The notes beneath the pieces are model-generated. The model did not search any database, was not told the DNA's origin, and worked only from the letters and a program-made list of their open reading frames with translations. Of a DNA stretch of 64,000 bases, positions 45,811-55,417 are shown in pieces. This stretch comes from Dendrocalamus latiflorus (taxonomy: Eukaryota > Streptophyta > Magnoliopsida > Poales > Poaceae): the NCBI GenBank assembly GCA_017311315.1, contig CM029669.1, positions 20,967,683 to 21,031,682 on the forward strand, read 5' to 3'. Position 1 is the first letter of the stretch; each line of letters begins with the position of its first letter. Both the position numbers and the translations under genes were made by a program.

Positions 45811-46032
45811 TTAGGTCCCGTTTGGCACAACTCTAGCTTCGAGATCTATGCTGGATCTGTAGTTTGTTGACTAAATTAAAGTGATTTAAATATTTTTATT
45901 TAATATATAATATAAATGAAATGAGTCATGTAAATGCACTTAACATACCTGCAACTCTAGATCCAGGATTTCCTAGAGCTACAGATGACCTGTAGATTTT
46001 CTAGAGCTAGAGCTCTGCCAAACGGGGCCTTA
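45811..46032. mobile_element. Tourist-like MITE with TTA target duplication
   Basis: The body is 45814-46029, with ends GGTCCCGTTTGGCACAACTC and GAGCTCTGCCAAACGGGGCC. TTA lies at 45811-45813 and 46030-46032. Interior repeats of CTAGAGCTA and GATCCAG(G)AT are arranged symmetrically. It is non-coding. Confidence 0.88.
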
Positions 46033-46416
46033 CATTCTTATCTTCACCTGTCACCTTTCTATGGTTGCCAATATTCTCTAAGGAACTGATAGAGGCCAGC
46101 TTTATTCCCCCTGCTGCCTTCGTGACTACTACAGTGTAAAGCAAGGAATAATTTCTTACATTGTACTTCAGCATCACAAGAAACTGAAGGACATTTACAT
46201 CAACTCATCAAGAAACACTGCAGGTGCAGGTTCAGTATCATCTCAATCCCATTTCCAGCGAGAATTGCGACTGTATCAACAGTCAGATCAACAATATCTT
46301 TCCCGTTCATGATCACGGAACAGCTAACACTTTCAAGATGCTGACCAGAACGGTAGGGGAGGATGGGATTGAACCGATAAATAATCGAGTCATGGATCGG
46401 GATTGGGGTTCGTTAC

Positions 46417-46522
46417 CTCGCGAGCTCGGCCTCCCGCTCGGCGACCTCGCGCTCCTTCACGAACCTGTCCAATAATAAACACTGGACTACCTGTCCACCA
46501 CCGCCTTTATCCGCACCGGCAT
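46417..46522 (-). pseudogene. Exon-like 5' end of a small coiled-coil protein, with a 26-bp disruption
   Basis: On the minus strand ATG at 46520-46522 opens MPVRIKAVVDR and then meets TAG. If the 26 bp between two copies of GGACAGGT (plus strand ACCTGTCC at 46463-46470 and 46489-46496) are left out, the frame continues FVKEREVAEREAELAR to a GTAACG splice donor at 46416. From memory this beginning belongs to the same grass protein family as the C-terminal exon at 31401-31577. As seen, the frame is broken by the 26-bp segment. A 26-nt GT-AG intron is conceivable by sequence but would be far below normal plant size. The donor phase (2) does not directly match the phase-0 acceptor at 31577, so an intermediate exon would be needed or the gene is dead. 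Confidence 0.45.
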
Positions 46523-47096
46523 CTCGCCGCGCCTCACCGCCACCACCACAACCACCACTCCTCCCCGCGCCTCTTGCTACCAGCGCCGGTCACCGGCGGC
46601 CTCCACGTACCATGGCTTCTAGGGCTTGGAAGAAGATGACGCCGGAATTCTCCATGGCGCGTTTCTTTCGTGGTCTTGCTTGTTCTGTTTCAGCGTTTGC
46701 GTGGATGGGGTGGACGAGGTGGGTGGCCCAGTGGGCTTTTTTATGGACGCTATTTGCCTTCTTGCCTTTCTCTTTCTACTTTTTCTTGCCTTCTTTATCC
46801 TTTGTCCTTGTTCTTTTGACTACTACCCTTTTTCTTGCCCTTCTTTCAACAAATACAAGAGTAACACGACTACATGTGGTTCAGCATCAGAGTTGCAAAG
46901 AAAACAAATGATGTTCGTTTTGAAAAGGATGACAGGTACCAAGTTGTCCATTGCCGTGTAGTAGTAAAATGTCTCTGTACATAGCCATCACTGAACAGAC
47001 AGGTCATTGTCGGCAGCCACTTTCATGAGAAGACGTAGTAGTAGTCACCAGTCAGCACTAACCCCAATCAAGCCTTGCCAATGTGTGCCACCACCC
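46523..47096. other. Intergenic DNA between the coiled-coil gene start and PPR 3' end
   Basis: GC-rich up to about 46620, then pyrimidine-rich. Overlapping plus-strand frames at 46612-46961 are hydrophobic or Cys/Phe-rich and show no homology. They look like chance frames. The stretch probably includes the 5' leader of the minus-strand exon at 46522 and the 3' untranslated region of the PPR gene. Confidence 0.4.
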
Positions 47097-49073
47097 CTAC
47101 CAGTAGTCTCCACAGGAGCAAACTCCATCCTGGAAATGGTGGAACCGAACCGGGTCCCTGATGATGATCGCGTTGCCTTCGCTCTGGGAGACGAGCTTCG
47201 CGAATGCGTGACAGTCACCGCAGATCCTGAGGTTTTTCATGATTCTGATAGGCTTCCCCTCCATTGAATTTATTATTCCAAATGCGATTGCCAGCTTCTC
47301 GCTGTGATATTTCAGTAGATCTTCCTTCTGCTCCCTTCCGAGATCCTGCAGCACGAAGTCTGTCTGTGGGACATAGCCGAGGTTTGTGACCGTGCTGACC
47401 AGTTGGTTCAGCTTCTGAACTATACCATCTGAGCATGGGTGTGACAGGTCACCGGCAATGAACACATGGACCTGTTTCCCCAGCTCGATCCAGCTTCGCC
47501 CGGGCTCTCTCTTTGCCCCTCGGTCTCTCATCGCCTTCCATGACTTCTCAGCATCTGTCCATTGTCGCAAATCAGCGTATATGTTTGACAGCAATATGCG
47601 GGCACCTTGGTCGTCAGGCTCCAGTTTAAGGATCTCTCTTGCTGCATATGCTGCAAGATTGGCGTTTTTGTGCATCCTGCAAGCCCCAAGAAGAGTCCTC
47701 CATATGACCGAGTCGGGCTCAAAGTTCATCTCACGGATGAACTTCACAGCCCCATCGAGCTTCCCTGCCCGACCAAGGAGATCGACCATGCAGTTGCAGT
47801 GTTCTCGCTCATGTTGAATTCCAAAGAGCTTCTCCATTGACCTAAAGTAATACCAGCCATCTTCCACTAGACCGGCATGGCTGCATGCAAACAGAACTCC
47901 AATCATCGTTATGTTGTTCGGTGTGGGTCCTTCAGATTTCATCAAGTCGAAAACCCTCAATGCCTCAATGCTTCTCCCGTTCTGTGCCAAACCAGAGATC
48001 ATGGTGCTCCATGAGATCACATCCCTCTGAGGCATCCTGCTGAACAAGGCGTCTGCATCCTGCAAGCTCCCGCACTTGCAGTACATGTCGAGAAGTGCAT
48101 TGTGCAAAATCAAGTCCTTGTCATACTTGAGCACATGAGCATGGACCTGCCTCCCCACCTCAAGCATGACCATCCCGGTGCACGCCCGGAGGACACTGGT
48201 CAAGGTGCCCTGGTTAGCCAAGAAACCGGCCTCCTTCATCCTCATAAACAGCTCTATCGCCCAGACACTATCCCCGCTCTGTGCGAACCCCGCAATAATC
48301 GAATTCCACACAACCAAATCACGGGTGACCATCTCGTCAAAGACACGGTGCCCGCATTCCAAATCTCCAAGCTTCATATACGCATCAATCAAGGAGCTCC
48401 GCACGAACACATCCGAATCCAGCCCAACCTTAACAATGCTCCCGTGCACGGCCGCGAGCACCCCCGGCGTGCCGCAAGCACCAAGAACACTCGAGAACGT
48501 GTACATGTTGGGAGCCACCCCGTCCCTCTGCATGGCCACAAGAAACCTCAGCGCCTCCTCCTTCCTACCGCCGGCATTGGCCAGAGCCGCGACGACAGTC
48601 GTCCAGGAGACGACGTTCCTCTGGGGCATTCCGCCGAACAGCCTGAGAGCGTCATCGAGCAGGCCGAACTTGGCGTACATGGAGACGAGGGCGTTGGAGA
48701 CGAAGAGGCTGCTGTGGGGCGCTCCTCCATGGACGCTGCGAGAGACGTGGCGGTGGATGAGGCGGCCGTCGCTGGGCGTGCCGTGGCGGACGCAGAGCTT
48801 GATGAGGCGGCAGAGCGAGACGGGGTCCGCTCGGAGGTCCGCCGCGGCGAGGTCGGGGAGCAGCGCGAGCGCGGCGGGGAGGGGGCCGTCCGCGCAGAGG
48901 CCGGAGAAAATGGTGAGGAGAGGGTGTGGGTCGGAGTGGAGGCAGCGGCGACTCCGGCGAATGGCGGCAAAACGCCTGCAATGGAGATGTTTGAATAACG
49001 ACTTCATCGATGACAAATGGCTCATGGGGGAAGATGAGGTGGAGCTGCGAGAGTTTATGGGCCCATGGGCCAT
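47097..49073 (-). CDS. PPR-DYW organelle RNA-editing protein (At2g03880/REME1-like)
   Basis: Intronless, 658 residues, ATG 49071-49073 to TAG 47097-47099. The start is MAHGPINSRSSTSSSP, and internal Met17 and Met23 (MKSLFKHLHCRRFAAIRRSR) are alternative starts with a typical Arg-rich mitochondrial presequence. A PLS-type tandem of pentatricopeptide repeats fills about 120-450 (for example NALVSMYAKFGLLDDALRLF, NSIIAGFAQSGD, NALLDMYCKCGSLQDADALF). E and E+ domains follow, then a complete DYW deaminase domain: HSEKLA (His and catalytic Glu), CGDCH (zinc ligands), HHF and the terminal CSCGDYW. Such proteins bind organelle transcripts and convert specific cytidines to uridine. The overall sequence resembles Arabidopsis At2g03880 (REME1, mitochondrial editing), an assignment made from memory. 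All catalytic residues appear intact. Confidence 0.95.
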   Translation of the reverse strand: MAHGPINSRSSTSSSPMSHLSSMKSLFKHLHCRRFAAIRRSRRCLHSDPHPLLTIFSGLCADGPLPAALALLPDLAAADLRADPVSLCRLIKLCVRHGTPSDGRLIHRHVSRSVHGGAPHSSLFVSNALVSMYAKFGLLDDALRLFGGMPQRNVVSWTTVVAALANAGGRKEEALRFLVAMQRDGVAPNMYTFSSVLGACGTPGVLAAVHGSIVKVGLDSDVFVRSSLIDAYMKLGDLECGHRVFDEMVTRDLVVWNSIIAGFAQSGDSVWAIELFMRMKEAGFLANQGTLTSVLRACTGMVMLEVGRQVHAHVLKYDKDLILHNALLDMYCKCGSLQDADALFSRMPQRDVISWSTMISGLAQNGRSIEALRVFDLMKSEGPTPNNITMIGVLFACSHAGLVEDGWYYFRSMEKLFGIQHEREHCNCMVDLLGRAGKLDGAVKFIREMNFEPDSVIWRTLLGACRMHKNANLAAYAAREILKLEPDDQGARILLSNIYADLRQWTDAEKSWKAMRDRGAKREPGRSWIELGKQVHVFIAGDLSHPCSDGIVQKLNQLVSTVTNLGYVPQTDFVLQDLGREQKEDLLKYHSEKLAIAFGIINSMEGKPIRIMKNLRICGDCHAFAKLVSQSEGNAIIIRDPVRFHHFQDGVCSCGDYW

Positions 49074-49185
49074 TTCGCTGTTGTGCCTACTAGGAATCTA
49101 GTTGCCAACATGAATCTTTACGATTCCAGTAAAATTTTGCTTAAAATGTTTTTCAGTGAAATTTCGCTTTAAAATGCTTTTTAAC

Positions 49186-49535
49186 TAAGAGCAAGTTTAA
49201 TAAGGTTGATTGTGCTAGCTATAAGGGAATCCATGTCAGCATAGTCCTATGTGGAGGGGAGAGAAAAGGAGAGAGAGAGCCAAGCCGACTCCCATGCAAG
49301 AGTCAGACTATAGCACAGGAAAAGAGGCATTATCCATGCATGTACCCATAGAACTAATTGCTATACCCATGCATGTATTAAATTATCAATACCCATGTAT
49401 GTATTAAATGATTGAGAGCTCTTGTAGAGACAACTTATAGCCAGTTTATTGTATGAGTTGACTGCATCATTATCTTTTGATGACATGGAAATGTATTGGA
49501 GGTAGCAGCTATCTGTACTATTAAACTTGCTCTAA
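49186..49535. mobile_element. Tourist-like MITE with TAA target duplication
   Basis: The body is 49189-49532, with ends GAGCAAGTTTAATAAGG and TATTAAACTTGCTC. TAA lies at 49186-49188 and 49533-49535. It sits about 115 bp upstream of the PPR start codon, within its likely promoter. A related MITE with GAGCAAGTACAAC ends lies at 58772-59077. Confidence 0.9.
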
Positions 49536-50405
49536 GTGTTACATCTAAAAGTAGAAAAAATTTGATTTTAACTTAATGTTATATCCAACAATAGGAAAAA
49601 AATGATCTTAAAAAGGTACCGCAATGCCAAACATAACTGATGCTCGGAGCACCTATTGCTCGGTATGCGTATCCCGTTTGGAAATGCATCCCACGTGATA
49701 GAAGTTTCAATGTAGTCGTAGATCCAAATTTCATTAAGTTTCAAACAAGATCTAAATTTCAGTAAATTTCAAACAAGTTTTAGGTTCTGAGTGCAAGTTT
49801 CACCACATTTCAGCAAGTTTCAACGCATTTCACACCAGATATTGTAGACTGCAGGTAAAAACATTTGGGAGGTATGTTCGCAGAAAATAAACAGCAAAAA
49901 ATGGTGCATTGTTGATACAGCATACATAGGTTTATACAGAAACGACGCATCAAGTAGCAGTGGCCTGAAGCATGAGAGGAACTGCCGATGCAGTATTCGG
50001 CCTGTTTGATATGGCAGTGGTTTATAATTTTTGATTAAAATTTTTAAATTTTAGTTGTTTATGATAGATATTACGAAGAGAGATACTCACTTGTGATTTT
50101 AGTTGATATAGATGTTGGACTTTTAATGTGTACTACAATTAATTTGTAGACTCCGTCTTTAGAAAATACTCCGTTTAAAAGTTAGATACTATAGCAAAAG
50201 CCAAAAGCTATTTTTTGAAGCCATTAAAGAACATACCCAATATTAGTTATTCTAAATCAATTTATTGGAAATAAACAAGGATCATATTTGCAATCTAGAT
50301 TTCGCTGCAGGAGCAGAAACAAAAGCAGCTGCTTTGACGAAACATGCTCCTGTGCTCCAACTGGACGGCAAGAATTGTGCCACGGCGACGTAAGATCGAT
50401 TTTTC
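49536..50405. other. Intergenic DNA with a repeated AAGTTTCAA phrase
   Basis: At 49700-49840 the words TTTCA, AAGTTTCAA and ATTTCA(G/A) recur many times, a degenerate short-period repeat. An AT-rich MITE-like stretch lies at 50005-50245 (CAGTGGTTTATAATTTTTG to GCTATTTTTTGAAGCC). No gene. Confidence 0.4.
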
Positions 50406-52285
50406 TCATAGCTCTGCCCTGGACTCGTCGTCGATGGTGTCATCTTTGTGAGTTGCCAGTGCTCTGATGACGGACTCGTATATCCCGATTCCTGAGGTAC
50501 TCATCTTCGCTCAGAAACTGCAGGATACGAAAACGTTCGCTCAACAAATTAGGTACAGATGGTATTTGTAAAGAACATTGGTACTCCCTTGTTCTTTTTT
50601 ATTTGACTTTCTAAAATAAAACTATCTAAATTGGTTATACGAAAATTATATCCTTATATTAAGAACGAAGGAAGTATTTTCTTGTGCATAAATGAAATGT
50701 GGCATTGCCAATATATTACTGTTTCAGTTGCCAGGTAATATATACGCACGTTGATGTTTCTAGTTCTAAATATATGCAACTCTAAACGGCAAACATTGCA
50801 GAATATTTGAGTAACTCGATGAAATCGATGTATCAAATGGAGATCAGTGACACAAACCTCGTTATGACCATGGAGCAGTATCGGTGTGTTCGCCATAGGA
50901 GAAAAACCGAATGCTGGCAATCCAAGTTCCCGGAAGTAACGAACATCAGTAGAGGCCGGAAATATCTCTGGCATACCAAGTTTGCCACCAGCTCTCTTCA
51001 CAGCTTCTTCGAAAACAGGCCACCATGGATTTGAGCTGTCAGCAGGTGTGATGGCAAGCAAGCTTCCCAAAGTTGTCAAGGACAGAGACCCTCTGTTTAA
51101 ACTGTCAAATAGACACCCGAAAGATGTATGGTTAGAGACTTCTGTGAGCTTCAAGCAACGCAGGTCATACATTTGCACCATAAAATGTTCACTTGCAGCC
51201 TTGCAAGTTGCACCTAGTACTCTCAGCTAAGTGCTCCTTTGTTTTGCTCATCAAAATGCAACACTGACAACAATAGTACACATCCGTTGTTTATATAATG
51301 TTCTGCTCTTGGCGGATTTTCTGTAACGCATTATCTTTTACAGCATTAATTCTGACCAATAGAAGTCCACTTTAGTGCACCAGATAAAAGATTCCTGAGT
51401 CACAATCTTAAACACACTAGACAGCCAAAAGAAACACCTCCAACTAAAACACACAATAAAAACCAGTCAATACAAACTAACACAGCAAACCTCAATAATT
51501 ACCCCCACCCTTCAATTGAACGAGGAGTTGCCAAGAAAAGATACCTTTTCAATTTTTCTAAAAAGCTTGTTGCCTTAATTTTGTGCTAGTTACTTGATCA
51601 TATACAACTAGAAAATAACTTAAAGAACTACAGTTCGGAAAAGGTATGTCAAATTAACTTTTTTTTCGGATGGGTTATCCCCCATGACAAAGAGCAAAAA
51701 TCATCAAACACCACATACAGTCACACACACTCTAAAACAAAGATGATAATATGTTTATATATAGTGTCAACATTTGGCCTATCAAGAAAACATTGTAGGT
51801 GATGAATCTTAGTTCATCAAGATAAACACCACCTAAAGAAAGGCCGGACAGAGTTGGCTTAGTGGAATGAGAGATTTGACTATATATTGGAATCATAGAA
51901 TTTAGAGAAGAGACTAGATTAATCCATCTTTATTGGTTCCTTGTTTAACAATATAAGATACACCTCCGTCCTTATATAGATTGCATGGCTTGACTTTTTA
52001 AAGAACTTATCTCTAATATTATAAAAATAGATTATTCTAACCAATTTAATCTTATCTATAAGGAAGTTAGTCCAACCAAATCAGTGGGTGCCATGTAACA
52101 GTAACGACGTAGCACTGTTTATGTGAACAGTACCTCTTCACGTGACATCGTACATCAAAGGTCAAGTTGCGTGAAGGTGCCCATTCTTCAGCAAGATGCC
52201 TCTCCAGTGCTTCAGTATAAGCGCTGGGAGGGATTCGGATGTCAAGACCTACCTCTTCAGATGGTTGTAGATTCATGACAAAACC
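50406..52285 (-). pseudogene. ACY1: 3' fragment of aminoacylase-1 (peptidase M20 family), frameshifted
   Basis: Three exon-like blocks with proper splice signals are present. 52285-52154 encodes GFVMNLQPSEEVGLDIRIPP through NLTFD. 51101-50858 encodes FKQRVSVLDNFGKLA and then DSSNPWWPVFEEAVKRAGGK, EIFPASTDVRYFRELGLPAF and ANTPILLHGHNE. 50517-50406 encodes FLSEDEYL and a tail ending ESRAEL before TGA. Aminoacylase-1 hydrolyses N-acyl amino acids using two zinc ions. Only about the last third is present, so the N-terminal catalytic half, with its first zinc ligands, is missing. In the middle block a 4-bp repeat (TTGCTTGC) shifts the frame before TPADSSNPWW. In the last block about 2 bp are missing after DEYL, so the GIGIYESVIRALATH reading lies in another frame. 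The upstream exons were not found before the hAT element at 52824 or beyond it. Confidence 0.85.
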
Positions 52286-52823
52286 CTGAAAAAAGAGTCA
52301 CGATAAACTGATTGATTGGAACCATTGAAATATGATGCTGAAATATAAATGTGTATTTGTTAAAAAAAAGAATTTTGACAGCTAATGTTACTGCCCAACA
52401 CCAACTAGGAAGAAAACAAGCCTTAGTAGTTGAATTATGATGCTTGTGAAGATTAACAGACCTAATCCCAATTCCCAAGCATATGCTCCGGCCACGGGAG
52501 ACGTCCGCGTCGAGTTCTCGCTTCCCATGATGAGAAGAGAAGAGGAGTTGTGGTGTAGGGGGAGCGGCGGAGACGGGTTTGGAGTTGGTGGTGGTGACGG
52601 GCTGACTGCCGGGACTGGCAGGTTGATCGACAAGTGACGTGGCACAATTGTATTTTTGCAAAGTTTTTCTTGGTTACGAATTTTGAGATGCCTGCTAGGG
52701 CTGCTACTTTTGAAGTAGGAGAGGTTTGTTAAACTAGAGTAGGTATCAGAAAATTACAGAGGTTTTTTAGAACGAAAAACGAAGATTTGGAAATTTTATT
52801 TGATCACTCAAAAACATTGTAAA
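52286..52823. other. Sequence between the ACY1 fragment and the hAT element
   Basis: A GC-rich stretch at about 52440-52645 gives overlapping frames on both strands (for example minus-strand MGSENSTRTSPVAGAYAWEL) but no recognised family and no match expected for upstream aminoacylase exons. Left unassigned. Confidence 0.35.
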
Positions 52824-53260
52824 CAGTGGCGAACGCAGGAATTTTAGAATGAGTGTTCGAAATTGTAAAAATATTTTTTTAGTACAAAATATAGAGATCT
52901 ACAGTAGTTATAGCACCACTTTTCAATTGACACGGGTGTTCGAAGTTGCATATGCTTCTCTACCACAAATACCCTATTCTGCTAATTCGCAGAATGCAAG
53001 GGGAACAGTACAGGTTTCGGATTCTAGGATGAGAAGCACTTTTTATTAATTACTCATCTAAACTGATGGCAAGAGATAAAATCTGCAGTGACACAAATTT
53101 ACACAAGTAGTTCTTCGCTTCCATTTTCCAATAATCCAAGTTTTACCAGAATCCAATTCCTGAATAACTTGACATCACTCTAAACAACAAAACTATGTCT
53201 TCAATAACCAGAATGTTAGGGATAGTCTCACATGGATTGCGGGAGAGGAACAAGCACAAC

Positions 53261-53679
53261 TTAGGCCCTGTTTGTTTCCACTTAAGATAATTATAATCTA
53301 GCTTATAGGTGGAGGATTATATAAGCTAACTTATAATAAGTTGGTGGGAAATAAGCTGTCAGGTGTTTGGCAGCCTGGATTATTAGAGTTATGGATTGTT
53401 GTATTCGAATGTTTAAAGACCACAATGTCCTTGAGAGAGAGGTACGGGAGTTGGGGGATGGTTGAATGGCAAAGGTGGATAATATTCCTAAAGTTTTATG
53501 GTCATTAAGATAAAAGGTGGATCTATAAGCTGAAATAATCTCCTTTTTTGAGCTTATTAGATTACAATAATCTGGGCTATTAGATTATAATAAGTTACCT
53601 TATAATCTGGGCTGTTTGTTTCCACTTATGATTATAAGCTAGATTATAATAATCTTAAGTGGAAACAAACAGGGCCTTA
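53261..53679. mobile_element. Tourist-like MITE inside the 5' LTR, with empty site in the 3' LTR
   Basis: The body is 53264-53676 (413 bp), with inverted ends of more than 40 bp starting GGCCCTGTTTGTTTCCACTT. TTA duplicates at 53261-53263 and 53677-53679. The 3' LTR has the uninterrupted text CACAACTTATAAGTG at the corresponding place, which proves the insertion and its 3-bp target. Confidence 0.95.
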
Positions 53680-53854
53680 TAAGTGTGAGGGAGCCCCACC
53701 CATTGGACTAGTCTTTTGGGGGGAGAAGACCCAATATCACTTATAAGGTTATTGCTCCATTGCTCCGTGGGCTTAGTTGTGTTCAGCCTATTTAGACCTG
53801 TGGCCCAGAATGTAACATTTAGTATCAGAGCAAGGTTTGTGTACACCTTCATCC

Positions 53855-54766
53855 ATGTCATCTTCGGGCTCGTCGAGAAACGTCACCGCCGATGGGGGCG
53901 TTCAGAAGGTCGCCGATGGGAGCGTGCCGAAGGTGTCGGCGCGCGAGGGCAGCATCTCCCTCCCGTATCCCATGCTCACGAGGAGCAACTACACGACTTG
54001 GGCCGTGAAGATGAAGGTGTTCATGCGCGCTCAAGGCGTGTGGAACGCAATCGTGGATGGAGAGGTGAATGAGCGGCAAGATCAAATGGCGCTCGCAGCA
54101 ATCTTCCTCGCGGTACCGGAAGACGTGCTGCTGCTCCTAGATGAGAAGGAGACCGCAAAGGAAGCCTGGATCACCCTGAAGGTAATGCATCTCGGTGCAG
54201 ATCGCGTCAAGGAGGCGCGTGTACAAAACCTCAAAAGCGAGTTTGAAAACTTGCGCATGAGGGACACTGAACAGATCGATGACTTCGCGATGAGGTTGAC
54301 GACAATCGTCAGCAAGATACGAGGTCTAGGCGAAAAGATGGAAGAGGCCTACATCGTGCGGAAGTTTCTACGTGCAGTGCCTAAGAAGTTCTCTCCCGTC
54401 GTCACCACGATTGAGCAATTCGGTGACATAAAAAATATGTCGATCGAAGAGCTAATCGGGCGCTTAAAGACGCAGGAAGAGGGAGAACGTCGCTACGGCA
54501 ACAACGACGAAGACGAGGAGCACTTGCTCCTGACGCGCGCAGAGTGGGAGGCCCGATCATCGAAGCGTGAAGGTGAAGGCTCCTCCGGTGGTTCTGGTGG
54601 CGGCGTTGGACGTCCATACCGACGAGTTGACAAGGCAAAAGTAAGGTGTTTTAATTGTAATGATTATGGACACTTTGCTTCAGAATGCCGGAAGCCCAAC
54701 AAGAGGGAGAAAGCGCAGGCGTTTCTCATCGAGACAGATGCCGACGATGAACCGGCGTTGCTGTGA
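53855..54766 (+). CDS. gag: Copia-type Gag polyprotein (UBN2-like) with zinc knuckle
   Basis: 303 residues from ATG 53855-53857 (MSSSGSSRNVTADGG) to TGA 54764-54766. The Gag core shows MLTRSNYTTWAVKMKVFMRA near the start (about 45-65), WNAIVDGE, then AKEAWITLKVMHLGADRVKE and the long helical segment with TIVSKIRGLGEKM...VRKFLRAVPKKFSPVVTTIE (about 110-200). This is the pattern of plant Copia gag (DUF4219 and UBN2 regions). A CCHC zinc knuckle CFNCNDYGHFASEC lies at about 264-277 for RNA binding. The frame stops soon after, without protease or integrase, so the element could make capsid protein only. The frame is intact, which is unusual for a decayed element. Confidence 0.92.
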   Translation: MSSSGSSRNVTADGGVQKVADGSVPKVSAREGSISLPYPMLTRSNYTTWAVKMKVFMRAQGVWNAIVDGEVNERQDQMALAAIFLAVPEDVLLLLDEKETAKEAWITLKVMHLGADRVKEARVQNLKSEFENLRMRDTEQIDDFAMRLTTIVSKIRGLGEKMEEAYIVRKFLRAVPKKFSPVVTTIEQFGDIKNMSIEELIGRLKTQEEGERRYGNNDEDEEHLLLTRAEWEARSSKREGEGSSGGSGGGVGRPYRRVDKAKVRCFNCNDYGHFASECRKPNKREKAQAFLIETDADDEPALL

Positions 54767-54791
54767 AGCATGTCAAGATTAGGGGGGAAAT

Positions 54792-55417
54792 TGTTGGACT
54801 TAATCTTGACATGTAGCACCTATGCGTTTGTTAGTTGGTTAGTGATGCACGTTAGAACCATAATTAGTCTTGCATGCAAGCACATGCATGGAACCAGTGC
54901 ATGCACATGTGTTAGTTTTCTTTGATCGAGTTAGTTGGCGTGAGTTTAGGTGGCTTCCACGCGCAGTTAGGCCAGTCTCAGTGGGGGTTTCAGGGAGTTT
55001 CATGGGCATTAAATACGCTGATATGGCACTGTATTGATGAAGAGAGAGATGATAAAAGTTTCATGGGAGTAGAGAGAGTTTCATGGGGATGAAACTCTTC
55101 TGCACTGTTTCCAAAATATGGGTGTGTTGGAAACTGGGACATGAAACCTCCACTGAGACTGGCCTTAGTAGGATCTCTGATCCAGAAATATAGGAGTCAG
55201 TTAGAGGTGGTTTTACCTCGTGTGTGTGTGCGTGTGGGTTATTTAAGGCTGCATGTGTAATCAGATTTAATAAGAGAGAATGAAGAAGAGAAAACGACGC
55301 AAGTACGAGTGCGTCACAAAATCCTCTGAGTTCACATAACGGGGCAGTTGCGCCTCGCAAACCTCCTGTGTTCACTCGTGTGTACTTGTGTGCGTGAGTC
55401 TTTTTCCTGGGTTAACA
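54792..55417 (+). repeat. Second LTR (different family) inside the Copia-type element
   Basis: It starts TGTTGGACTTAATCTTGACA and ends GGGTTAACA. To its left lies a polypurine tract (AGATTAGGGGGGAAAT) and to its right a PBS (AGTGGTATCAGAGC), but no target duplication. A MITE lies inside at 54970-55164. Without that insertion it is about 428 bp. Its sequence is unrelated to the 188-bp outer LTR. Confidence 0.75.
54967..55167. mobile_element. MITE with GGCCAGTCTCAGTGG ends, TTA target duplication
   Basis: The body is 54970-55164, with inverted ends GGCCAGTCTCAGTGGGGGTT and CCTCCACTGAGACTGGCC. TTA occurs on both sides. It is PIF/Harbinger-like, non-coding and nested in the inner LTR. Confidence 0.9.

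Noticed and set aside
46612..46961. Two overlapping hydrophobic frames after a CACCATGG-like start
   Set aside because: Phe/Leu-rich translation of a pyrimidine-rich tract, two frames equally open, and no family resemblance.
48102..49101. Long plus-strand frames (298 and 311 codons)
   Set aside because: Antisense shadows of the PPR-DYW gene.
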